Assembly: GCA_050943435.1 (NCBI GenBank)
Contig: JBMNPE010000059.1
Location: 1-9,217 of the forward strand
Direction: 5' to 3'
Source of the DNA: RGIG5675 sp050943435
GTDB taxonomy: Bacteria > Bacillota > Clostridia > Oscillospirales > Ruminococcaceae
DNA: 9,217 bases
Shown piece after piece: positions 1-6,715 of this stretch. Position 1 is the stretch's first letter. Each line of letters opens with the position of its first letter. The position numbers were made by a program, and so were the translations under genes. Below the pieces are notes generated by a model. That model was not told the DNA's origin and searched no databases. It saw only the letters and a list, made by a program, of their open reading frames with translations.

Positions 1-384
1 CTTGAAAAGCTCAAGAAATTCTTTATCGGCATAGGGTTTGCAAGGCTGACATTCACCACTCCCGAAGACCACGACAGGATTATCGCGTACACTTCGCAGC
101 TTGCCCACATCTCATCCAGCGCTTACACAAAGTCCCCGGAAGCCCAGGAGAGGCGCGGCTTCTCTGCCGGCAGCTTCCGAGACATGACAAGGGTTGCGAG
201 GCTCGACGAAAACATATGGACCGAGCTCTTTCTCGACAACGCGGACAATCTGACTAGCCAGCTGGAGCTGTTCATATCAAACCTGAGCGAATACCTCGAT
301 GCCCTCAGGGCCGGCGATGCGGAAAAACTGCGTGCGCTGCTAAGGGACGGGCGTGAAAAGAAGGAGACCGCAGGAGGAAGATGA
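1..384 (+). CDS. tyrA: Prephenate dehydrogenase, C-terminal part (5' end outside window)
   Basis: This is the last 127 codons of an open frame that runs in from the left edge. The frame continues upstream of the ATG at 184, so that ATG is internal. The protein would oxidise and decarboxylate prephenate to 4-hydroxyphenylpyruvate in the tyrosine branch. The visible part matches the all-helical C-terminal dimerisation domain of TyrA: TSQLAH near the start, then SSAYTKSPEA, GFSAGSFRDMTRVARLDE and WTELFLDNADNL, the order usual in clostridial prephenate dehydrogenases. The frame ends about 50 residues after that block in a charged tail. There is no room for the C-terminal ACT domain that many Bacillota TyrA proteins carry. 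Its TGA stop overlaps the aroB start (ATGA), which places it in the aromatic operon. The catalytic and NAD-binding half cannot be seen. The identification rests on C-terminal motifs recalled from the family. Confidence 0.9.
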   Translation, partial: LEKLKKFFIGIGFARLTFTTPEDHDRIIAYTSQLAHISSSAYTKSPEAQERRGFSAGSFRDMTRVARLDENIWTELFLDNADNLTSQLELFISNLSEYLDALRAGDAEKLRALLRDGREKKETAGGR

Positions 385-1454
385 GCGCAGAAATCGGAAA
401 AATCAGGGTTTCCGCAGGAGAAGGATACGACATATCCGTAGGAAGCGGCCTCCTTGACTCCGTCGGGGAAAATCTCGGGGACATCAGGCCGGGATGCAGC
501 ATAGCCGTTTTCTCTGACAGCAACGTCGCCCCTTTGTATCTGAGCCGCGTCGAGGGCAGCCTCAGGGCCTCGGGATTCAAGACGTCCAGCTTTGTCTTTC
601 CCGCCGGTGAAAAGAGCAAAAACATGGGCACCATAACTGACATGCTCGAATTCATGGCCTCCTCCGGGATAACGAGGACTGATGCAGCCGCCGCCCTGGG
701 CGGCGGAGTCACGGGAGACATGGCCGGATTTGCCTCTGGGATATACATGCGCGGAATAAAATTTGTCCAGATACCAACCACGCTTCTCGCGATGGTCGAC
801 TCCTCGGTTGGGGGAAAATGCGCCGCAGACCTGAGGGAGGGTAAGAACCTCGCCGGGGTTTTCCACCAGCCTTCCAGTGTGGTCTGCGACACAGACACCC
901 TCGGCACGCTGCCTCCGGAAGTGTTTTCCGACGGGCTTGCGGAGGCCATCAAGACCGGCATTCTCAGAGGGGAAGAGCTCTTCTCCAGGTTTGAATCGAA
1001 TGCCGGCACAGACGGCATAGAAACCACGATCATGATGTGCATTGAATACAAGAAGGGCATTGTAGAACAGGACGAGAAGGAGCTCGGAATAAGAAAGCTC
1101 CTCAACCTCGGCCACACCGCCGGGCACGCTGTAGAGAAACTCTCGGGATATACGGTCCAGCACGGCCACGCTGTGGCAGCCGGGACATCTATCATTTCAT
1201 CTGCCTCGGAGCACCTCGGATGGTCGGAACCCGGAACTGCTGCGAGGATAAAAAGAGTGCTTTCCGGGAACGGCCTCCCGGTGTCCTGCGGATACAGCCC
1301 GGAGCAGCTGGCGGAAGCTGCACTTTCCGATAAAAAGAGGTCCGGGAACGAGGTCACCCTTGTGATACCGGAAAAGATAGGGCACTGCACCCTGAGGACT
1401 GTGCCGGTCGGGGATCTCGCCGGCATTTTCAGGGCAGGAATGGAGGATGCCTGA
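381..1454 (+). CDS. aroB: 3-dehydroquinate synthase
   Basis: AroB converts DAHP to 3-dehydroquinate, the second step of the shikimate pathway; it is cytosolic and needs NAD and a divalent metal. The 357-residue product has the usual family length. Visible signatures are PAGEKSK (74-80), the nucleotide-binding LGGGVTGDMAGFAS (106-119), and IPTTLLAMVDSSVGGK (131-146) followed by GKNLAGVFHQP. The three expected metal ligands are present: E188 in AEAIKTG, H245 in LNLGHTAGH, and H261 in HGHAVAAG, with the catalytic-region H249 as well. The residue after the HG pair is His where Glu is more usual, which should be tolerable. The ATG at 381 overlaps the tyrA stop by 4 nt and is preceded by AGGAGG at 372-377, a rather short spacing that suggests translational coupling. 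The aroA ATG follows its stop codon directly. Confidence 0.97.
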   Translation: MSAEIGKIRVSAGEGYDISVGSGLLDSVGENLGDIRPGCSIAVFSDSNVAPLYLSRVEGSLRASGFKTSSFVFPAGEKSKNMGTITDMLEFMASSGITRTDAAAALGGGVTGDMAGFASGIYMRGIKFVQIPTTLLAMVDSSVGGKCAADLREGKNLAGVFHQPSSVVCDTDTLGTLPPEVFSDGLAEAIKTGILRGEELFSRFESNAGTDGIETTIMMCIEYKKGIVEQDEKELGIRKLLNLGHTAGHAVEKLSGYTVQHGHAVAAGTSIISSASEHLGWSEPGTAARIKRVLSGNGLPVSCGYSPEQLAEAALSDKKRSGNEVTLVIPEKIGHCTLRTVPVGDLAGIFRAGMEDA

Positions 1455-2732
1455 ATGGATGTAAGGATACTTCCCGGTCCGCTTAGGGGATCCGTAAGGG
1501 CCAGGCCCTCCAAGTCCGAGCTCCACAGAGCCCTCATCTGCTCAGCCTTTTCAGACCGCGGAACCAGGATCACCCTGCCGTCTAAGGTCCCGGCTTCGGG
1601 CCTTTCAGACGACATTTCAGCTACTGCCGGATGCCTCAGGGCACTCGGTGCGGACATCTCTGTGTCACAGGATTCGATTTTCGTGTCTCCCGCGGAAGGC
1701 AGAGCCGTCCGCCCTGTCCTTGACTGCAGAAACAGCGGATCGACTCTGAGGTTTCTGCTTCCCGTCTCAGCTGCCGTTTCAGAAGAGCCCCGTTTCGAGG
1801 CCGGCACCGGGCTCGCAAGGAGGCCCCTTTCCGAGCTCATGCAGTGCCTCGGAGGGCACGGGATATCATTTTCATCGGATTCCCCGCCGTTTTCCCTCTC
1901 CGGAACACTCAGAGGAGGCGAATTCAGGATTTCGGCAGGCACAAGCTCGCAGTACATTTCAGGCCTCCTCCTGGCACTGCCGTTCACAGACCCCGGTTCA
2001 TGCGTCATTCCGGACTCCCCTCCGGTTTCGGTTTCCTACATAGCAGTCACCCGGGACATCATGAGGTCATTCGGGAGAAAAGTGGATTTTTCGGAAGGCA
2101 TATACACTGTTTCGGAAGGACGCGGATATGTGTCCCCGGGGACGTTTGAAATCGGAGGAGACTGGTCGAATGCATCCTATTTCCTCTCGGCAGGACTCAT
2201 GCCTGGATGCAGGACGGAAGTCGCAGGCCTCGATCCCCTGTCCCCGCAGGGCGACAAGGCGGTTGTCGGAATCCTGCAGATGATGGGTGGAAATATAAGG
2301 TCAGAAGACAGGTCTGCATACTCAGAAGAATCCAGGATGACCGGGGGAACCATTGACATCGACCCGGTTCCGGACCTGTTCCCTTCCCTTGCCGCAGCGG
2401 CCTGCGCTGCACGAGGGAGGACAGTGTTCAGGAATATAAGAAGGCTCAGGCTCAAGGAGAGCGACAGGATCGAATCCACAGCGGACATGATAAGGTCACT
2501 CGGAGGCACCGTGGAGACCGGAGACAGCGAATTTGTTATCTGCGGTACAGGATCCCTGAGGGGAGGCACAGTGGATTCACACGATGACCACAGGATAGTG
2601 ATGGCCGCTGCCGCAGCTTCCTGCATCTGCCGGGAACCAGTGACAATAACCGGTGCCGAAGCTGCCGCCAAATCATATCCGTCATTCTTTGAGGATTTCA
2701 CAAGTCTCGGAGGAAAAGCATATGCCGTCTGA
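1455..2732 (+). CDS. aroA: 3-phosphoshikimate 1-carboxyvinyltransferase (EPSP synthase)
   Basis: EPSP synthase joins shikimate 3-phosphate and phosphoenolpyruvate to give EPSP, the step before chorismate and the target of glyphosate. The 425-residue length is typical. The N-terminal PSKSELHR block supplies K20, S21 and R25, corresponding to K22, S23 and R27 of the E. coli enzyme. The PEP/glyphosate loop is NSGSTLRF, which is neither the textbook class I NAGTAMRP form nor an unusual one for Clostridia. Further along are SSQYISGLLLALP, the catalytic-type Asp D307 in PVPDLFP, KESDR at 334-338 carrying the conserved Glu E335, and the C-terminal DDHRIVMAAA. The start codon abuts the aroB stop with no gap; GGAGGA at 1442-1447 lies 7 nt upstream. 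The last 11 nt overlap aroC. Glyphosate sensitivity cannot be read reliably from the motif alone. Confidence 0.97.
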   Translation: MDVRILPGPLRGSVRARPSKSELHRALICSAFSDRGTRITLPSKVPASGLSDDISATAGCLRALGADISVSQDSIFVSPAEGRAVRPVLDCRNSGSTLRFLLPVSAAVSEEPRFEAGTGLARRPLSELMQCLGGHGISFSSDSPPFSLSGTLRGGEFRISAGTSSQYISGLLLALPFTDPGSCVIPDSPPVSVSYIAVTRDIMRSFGRKVDFSEGIYTVSEGRGYVSPGTFEIGGDWSNASYFLSAGLMPGCRTEVAGLDPLSPQGDKAVVGILQMMGGNIRSEDRSAYSEESRMTGGTIDIDPVPDLFPSLAAAACAARGRTVFRNIRRLRLKESDRIESTADMIRSLGGTVETGDSEFVICGTGSLRGGTVDSHDDHRIVMAAAAASCICREPVTITGAEAAAKSYPSFFEDFTSLGGKAYAV

Positions 2733-3804
2733 ATTCGGAAGAAACATCGTAACTACCCTGTTCGGGGAATCCCACGGGACGTGCGTGGGAGCCGTGGTGT
2801 CCGGCTTCCCCGCCGGTGAGGAGATTGACATGGCCCAGCTCTCAAGATTCATGGAGAGGCGCGCACCGGGCAGGCTTCCCTTCTCCACGTCGAGAAAGGA
2901 GCCGGATGTTCCGGAGATTGTCTCCGGCGTCGCCGATGGCAGGACCAACGGTTTTCCCCTCACGGTGATCATCAAGAATACAAATGTGAGGAGGGGAGAC
3001 TATTCGGCTATAAGCAGCACCCCCAGGCCGGGCCACGCAGACTACACCGCATGGGTAAAATACGGCCCCCGCGCCGACATGAGCGGGGGAGGCCACTTCT
3101 CCGGCAGGCTCACCGCTCCCCTCTGCGCTGCGGGAGGAATAGCCCTTCAGATGCTCTCGAGGCGCGGAATAAGGATAGGAGCTCACCTAGCAAGTGTGGG
3201 CAGCATATCCGACCAGAGATTCCCCCTCGAACCGGAACCTGAGCTCTTCGAAGAGATCGCTTCAAGAGACATGCCTGTCATCGAAGAGGAGGCAGGAAAA
3301 AAGATGCTTGGCGAAATAGAGTCTGCCAGGGCAGACGGCGATTCCGTAGGAGGCTCAGTGGAATGTGCGGTCACCGGGGTTCCGGCAGGAATCGGGGGCC
3401 CCGCATTCGACGGAATAGAGGGAAGGCTGTCGCAGGCAGTATTCGGAATCCCGGCAGTCAAGGGCATCGAGTTCGGATCCGGATTCGAAGGCTCCCTGTG
3501 GCGCGGTTCCCGGAACAACGACCAGTTTTACCTTAAAGACGGCAGTGTAAAGACTCTGACAAACAACTGCGGAGGAATACTCGGTGGCATTTCAGATGGA
3601 ATGCCCATAGTCTTCAGGGCCGCATTCAAGCCCACCCCATCAATTTCAAAGAAGCAGATGTCAGTCGACCTCACGACTATGAGCCCTGCGGAAATCGAGA
3701 TAAAAGGGAGACATGACCCGTGCGTGGCTGTGAGGGCCGTTCCGGCAGTGGAGGCGGCCGCCGCGCTTGTAATCCTGGATATGCTTTCAGAGGTGTCCTT
3801 ATGA
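2722..3804 (+). CDS. aroC: Chorismate synthase
   Basis: AroC removes phosphate from EPSP to give chorismate, using reduced FMN, the last common step for aromatic compounds. The product is 360 residues. I place the start at the ATG at 2722 because the protein then begins MPSEFGRNIVTTLFGESHG as the family does, and GGAGGA at 2709-2714 sits 7 nt before it. An in-frame ATG at 2653 would only add 23 unrelated residues inside aroA. Signatures in order: GESHG with H18, RRAPGR, RPGHADYTAWVKYG, GGGHFSGRLTAP, ADGDSVGG, NNDQF, NNCGGILGGISDG, and the closing GRHDPCVAVRAVPAVEAAAAL. The GGGHFSGR form, in place of GGGRSSAR, is the version I associate with clostridial proteins. It overlaps aroA by 11 nt and pheA by 4 nt (ATGA), so translation of the three is probably coupled. 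Confidence 0.97.
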   Translation: MPSEFGRNIVTTLFGESHGTCVGAVVSGFPAGEEIDMAQLSRFMERRAPGRLPFSTSRKEPDVPEIVSGVADGRTNGFPLTVIIKNTNVRRGDYSAISSTPRPGHADYTAWVKYGPRADMSGGGHFSGRLTAPLCAAGGIALQMLSRRGIRIGAHLASVGSISDQRFPLEPEPELFEEIASRDMPVIEEEAGKKMLGEIESARADGDSVGGSVECAVTGVPAGIGGPAFDGIEGRLSQAVFGIPAVKGIEFGSGFEGSLWRGSRNNDQFYLKDGSVKTLTNNCGGILGGISDGMPIVFRAAFKPTPSISKKQMSVDLTTMSPAEIEIKGRHDPCVAVRAVPAVEAAAALVILDMLSEVSL

Positions 3805-4937
3805 AAATAGAAGAAATGAGAAAAGAGATAGACAGCATCGACAGCGGGATCCTCGACCTCTTCCTCAGGAGGATGGAGATAAGCGGGGAAATTGCCCAGT
3901 ACAAGAAGGAGCACGGACTCCCAATCCTCAACAGCGCTAGGGAGCGCGAGGTCCTCGCCGAGGCAGAGGAAAAATCCGGCGACCTAGGACTGTATTCATA
4001 CGAGCTGTTCTCCACAATAATGTCCCTCTCCAAGGCGAGGCAGTCCGAACTCATGAGCGGTCCTTCAGAGGTCCGCAGGAAAATAGAGGAAGCCCTCAGC
4101 CATTCGGAAAAGACGTTCCCGAAGACCGGAACCGTTGCCTGCCAGGGAGTAGAAGGAAGCTATTCCCAGACTGCTGCGGAAAAGTTCATCCCGAGGGGGA
4201 AAATACTGCACATGTCTACGTTCGATGCCGTTTTCCGGGCAGTCCAGTCGGGACTCTGCGATTTCGGCGTTGTACCGATAGAAAACAGCTCAAACGGGTC
4301 CGTCAGGACTGTATACGAGCTGCTCCAGAAATACAGGCTCACAGTGGTGAGGTCTGCAAAGATCTGGATACACCACTGCCTGCTTGCAAAACCCGGCACT
4401 GACCCGGACAGCATCACCACCATTTATTCACACGAACAGGCAATAGGACAGTGCTCTGAATTTATCGAGAAGCTCGGAAAAGTCAAAGTTGTCCCATGCG
4501 AAAATACCGCCGTGGCCGCTGAGAGGGTCGCGGGCGACGGGGATCCTCATTCGGCCGCAATCGCCTCCCAGAAGTGCGCTGACCTCTACGGACTCAGGGT
4601 CATCGGCGACCGGATCCAGAACAGCGAAAACAACTACACGAGGTTCGTGTGCATAGAAAAGGAGTCGAAAATCTATGCCGGGGCCAACAGAACCTGCATC
4701 ATCATCTCCTGCGAAAACAAGCCAGGAGCGCTTTACAGCATAATGTCCAAGCCGGCTGCACTGGGGATAAACATGGTAAAGCTCGAGTCGTGCCCCGTTT
4801 CCGGGAGAAATTTCGAGTTCCTGTTCTTCATAGAGCTCGAATGCTCTGCAGAGGAACGCGGTGCAGTCCCCATGTTTGAGGAGCTCGAGAGGGAGTGCGA
4901 GAGCTTCTACTTCCTTGGAAGCTATCAGGAGATCTGA
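3801..4937 (+). CDS. pheA: Bifunctional chorismate mutase / prephenate dehydratase (P-protein)
   Basis: The 378-residue protein makes phenylpyruvate from chorismate via prephenate. The start is the ATG at 3801, overlapping the aroC stop; an upstream ATG at 3720 lies wholly within aroC. Residues 1-90 are an AroQ-class chorismate mutase: R7, R24, K35, R47 and E48 align with E. coli R11, R28, K39, R51 and E52. N44 replaces D48, as in the yeast enzyme. Residues about 110-290 are the prephenate dehydratase domain, with GVEGSYSQ, PIENSSNGSV, SHEQAIGQC, NTAVAAE and the catalytic T280-R281-F282. From about 295 an ACT domain follows, the expected site of phenylalanine feedback inhibition. It has G309-A-L-Y and E329-S-C-P where the classical motifs are GALV and ESRP, so the Arg of the second motif is Cys. 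The substitution may alter phenylalanine sensing. Confidence 0.96.
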   Translation: MKIEEMRKEIDSIDSGILDLFLRRMEISGEIAQYKKEHGLPILNSAREREVLAEAEEKSGDLGLYSYELFSTIMSLSKARQSELMSGPSEVRRKIEEALSHSEKTFPKTGTVACQGVEGSYSQTAAEKFIPRGKILHMSTFDAVFRAVQSGLCDFGVVPIENSSNGSVRTVYELLQKYRLTVVRSAKIWIHHCLLAKPGTDPDSITTIYSHEQAIGQCSEFIEKLGKVKVVPCENTAVAAERVAGDGDPHSAAIASQKCADLYGLRVIGDRIQNSENNYTRFVCIEKESKIYAGANRTCIIISCENKPGALYSIMSKPAALGINMVKLESCPVSGRNFEFLFFIELECSAEERGAVPMFEELERECESFYFLGSYQEI

Positions 4938-4940
4938 GAC

Positions 4941-6188
4941 ATGCCGGAAAAGATCTACGGCCTGATTGGCGGGACGCTCCGACACAGCTGGTCGGTTCCG
5001 ATACACAAAAGCCTGGGGTGCGAAGACTACAGGCTCATCGAGCTTGAGCCTTCCGAACTGGGGGCCTTCCTCAGGGGCGGAAATATAGGCGGTCTCAACG
5101 TCACAATCCCCTACAAGAGGACAGTGATGCAGTACTGCGACATCGTGGATCCCGAAGCCGCGGAGATAGGAAGCGTCAACACAATTACCACAGACCCGGA
5201 CGGCAGGCTCCATGCCTACAACACCGACTGCTGGGGATTCGAATACATGCTCCGCAGGGCCGGCTTTGATCCCGCCGGAAAGCATGCTGTTATCATGGGG
5301 AGCGGCGGCACATCCCTCACCGCCCAGTATGTCCTCAGAAAGCTCGGCGTGGAGAAGATATCGGTGATATCGAGGAAAGGGAGCAGCAGCTACTCCACTC
5401 TTCCGGACGGCCATCTCGACGCAGGGATAATAGTAAATGCCACTCCTGTGGGGATGTACCCCGACAACGGGAGCTTTCTCACCGATCCGGCCTGCTATCC
5501 TGCTCTCGAGTTTGCCGCTGACGTCATCTACAATCCTCTGAGGACAGAGTACCTTTTAAGGGCCCAGAAGTGCGGGGTCCCCTGTTCCAACGGACTCCCT
5601 ATGCTGGTTGCGCAGGCTTTCAGGAGCGAGGAGCTTTTCAGGGGGGAAAAGCTGGACCCCTCTAATATAGAAAAAATTACCGCCAGGCTCAGAAAGGAAT
5701 TTTCCAACATTGTCCTGATAGGGATGCCCGGAGCCGGAAAATCTACTGTCGGAGGCATTCTAGCCTCCATGACAGGCCGGGAACTGATAGATCTGGACGA
5801 TAGGATAGCCTCGAAGGCCGGGATGACAATTCCGGAAATCTTCTCTGAATACGGCGAAAAGGGGTTCAGGGACCGCGAGAGCGAAGCAGCACGGGAAGCA
5901 GGTAAGCTCACCGGAAAGATAATAGTTGCAGGCGGCGGGATTGTCGAAAACGAGTGCAATCTGGCATCCCTGAGGCAGAACGGCAGGATTTACGAGATAA
6001 GGCGGCCCATAGAGCTCCTTCCGACAGAGGGCAGGCCTGTCTCGATCTCAGTCGGAGTGAGGAAGCTCAGTGAAAGGCGCGAGCCTCTCTACAAGAAATT
6101 CAGGGACGCCGAGGCGGACAACAGCCGCACTCCCGAAGAGGCGGCCCGCCAGATTCTGGAGGATTTCAATGAGAATACTTGTGATTAA
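4941..6188 (+). CDS. aroE: Fused shikimate dehydrogenase - shikimate kinase
   Basis: One 415-residue frame carries two consecutive shikimate-pathway enzymes. Residues 1 to about 250 are shikimate dehydrogenase (AroE): HSWS (15-18) for substrate, NVTIPYK with catalytic K59, N80, NTD with D96, the nucleotide loop GSGGTS (120-125), ISRK (143-146) suggesting NADP(H), NATPVGMYP, and a closing LVAQA helix. Residues about 254-415 are shikimate kinase (AroK): P-loop GMPGAGKST (261-269), D284/D286, FRDRE with R310, GGG (331-333), EGRP with R365, and RREPLY with R380. The domains abut with almost no linker. No in-frame ATG, GTG or TTG lies near the kinase start; the first ATG is M262 inside the P-loop, so the kinase cannot be made alone. 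AGGAG at 4927-4931 precedes the start, 3 nt after pheA. The C-terminus overlaps aroQ by 20 nt. The kinase part would be called aroK. Confidence 0.95.
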   Translation: MPEKIYGLIGGTLRHSWSVPIHKSLGCEDYRLIELEPSELGAFLRGGNIGGLNVTIPYKRTVMQYCDIVDPEAAEIGSVNTITTDPDGRLHAYNTDCWGFEYMLRRAGFDPAGKHAVIMGSGGTSLTAQYVLRKLGVEKISVISRKGSSSYSTLPDGHLDAGIIVNATPVGMYPDNGSFLTDPACYPALEFAADVIYNPLRTEYLLRAQKCGVPCSNGLPMLVAQAFRSEELFRGEKLDPSNIEKITARLRKEFSNIVLIGMPGAGKSTVGGILASMTGRELIDLDDRIASKAGMTIPEIFSEYGEKGFRDRESEAAREAGKLTGKIIVAGGGIVENECNLASLRQNGRIYEIRRPIELLPTEGRPVSISVGVRKLSERREPLYKKFRDAEADNSRTPEEAARQILEDFNENTCD

Positions 6189-6603
6189 CGGACCGAACAT
6201 CAACATGCTCGGAATAAGGGAACCCGAAATATACGGGATGCGCACTTACGCCGAGCTAGTTGCGACGCTCCGGAAAGAAGCTGAATCCAGAGGCATTGAA
6301 ATAGAATTCTTCCAGTCAAACCACGAAGGCTCCATAGTTGACGAGATACAGTCGGCCTACGGGAAGTTTGACGGGATAATAATAAATCCGGCAGCATACA
6401 CCCACACGAGCATAGCCATACCGGATGCCATAAAGGCAGTTGGAATTCCCGCAGTGGAGGTGCACATTTCCGACGTGAACTCGAGGGAGAAATACAGGAA
6501 GGTCTCCTATGTGAGGGAAGCCTGCATTGCGGTAGTCGCGGGAAAGGGATTCGGATCGTATACCGAAGCCCTCGACATCCTTGCGGGAAGACAAAATGGC
6601 TGA
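6169..6603 (+). CDS. aroQ: Type II 3-dehydroquinate dehydratase
   Basis: AroQ dehydrates 3-dehydroquinate to 3-dehydroshikimate, the third pathway step; type II enzymes are small dodecamers that use no Schiff base. The product is 144 residues, the normal size. I use the ATG at 6169 because the protein then opens MRILVINGPNINMLG as in the family, and GGAGGA at 6158-6163 lies 5 nt upstream. The longer reading from 6070 would add 33 residues out of frame within aroE-aroK. Active-site residues are all visible: N10, R17 and Y22 in NMLGIREPEIYG, N73 and H79 in NPAAYTH, D86, E97 and H99 in VEVHIS, R106 and R110. The family HISN is HISD here. It overlaps the fused gene by 20 nt and is the last gene of the operon. 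It fills the only gap between AroB and AroE, so the cluster is complete from DAHP to chorismate. Confidence 0.97.
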   Translation: MRILVINGPNINMLGIREPEIYGMRTYAELVATLRKEAESRGIEIEFFQSNHEGSIVDEIQSAYGKFDGIIINPAAYTHTSIAIPDAIKAVGIPAVEVHISDVNSREKYRKVSYVREACIAVVAGKGFGSYTEALDILAGRQNG

Positions 6604-6615
6604 AATGCCTCACAG

Positions 6616-6670
6616 ATAATGCATGCGGACGGGAACAGAATTCCCGCCCGCATTATTAATACTTTATTTC
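6616..6670 (+). terminator. Probable terminator of the aromatic operon
   Basis: Twelve nucleotides after the aroQ stop, ATAATGC (6616-6622) can pair with GCATTAT (6650-6656). Inside it CGGGAA (6630-6635) pairs with TTCCCG (6641-6646) around a 5-nt loop, with small bulges between the two stems. The downstream side is T-rich (TTTATTTC around 6663-6670) rather than a clean run of T, so termination may be moderate. Its position between convergent genes supports the call. Folding energy was not computed. Confidence 0.65.
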
Positions 6671-6688
6671 ATTGAGAGAATTTTGCTG

Positions 6689-6715
6689 ATCCCGGCTCCT
6701 GTCAGGACCCGGGAT
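6689..6715 (-). terminator. Hairpin over the stop codon of the DUF4173 gene, possible terminator
   Basis: ATCCCGG (6689-6695) pairs perfectly with CCGGGAT (6709-6715), and TCCT/AGGA continues inward across one C-C mismatch to a 3-nt loop. The stop codon of the minus-strand gene lies in the loop and stem (6702-6704). On the minus strand the sequence after the hairpin has only short T stretches, so intrinsic termination here is uncertain. It may instead protect the 3' end or act with the neighbouring hairpin. Confidence 0.4.

Noticed and set aside
123..1169. 348-codon minus-strand open frame opposite tyrA/aroB
   Set aside because: Low-complexity Ser-rich end, no family resemblance, fully antisense to aroB and the tyrA end.
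305..2008. 567-codon open frame on the minus strand, antisense to aroB and aroA
   Set aside because: Its translation is Pro/Ser/Arg-rich with no recognisable domain, it has no ribosome binding site I can see, and both plus-strand genes it shadows carry complete catalytic motifs. Long antisense frames are expected from this codon bias.
2653..2721. Upstream in-frame start for aroC
   Set aside because: Would add 23 residues unrelated to chorismate synthases; the ATG at 2722 has a well-placed ribosome binding site and the family N-terminus.
3720..3800. Upstream in-frame start for pheA
   Set aside because: Adds 27 Gly/Arg-rich residues coded entirely inside aroC; the ATGA overlap at 3801 fits the operon pattern and the chorismate mutase N-terminus.
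4428..5414. 328-codon minus-strand open frame opposite pheA and aroE
   Set aside because: Antisense shadow of two well-supported enzymes, no recognised motif and no promoter or operon context.
6070..6168. Upstream in-frame start for aroQ
   Set aside because: Adds 33 basic residues from within the kinase domain sequence; the family starts at the MRILVINGPN position (6169).
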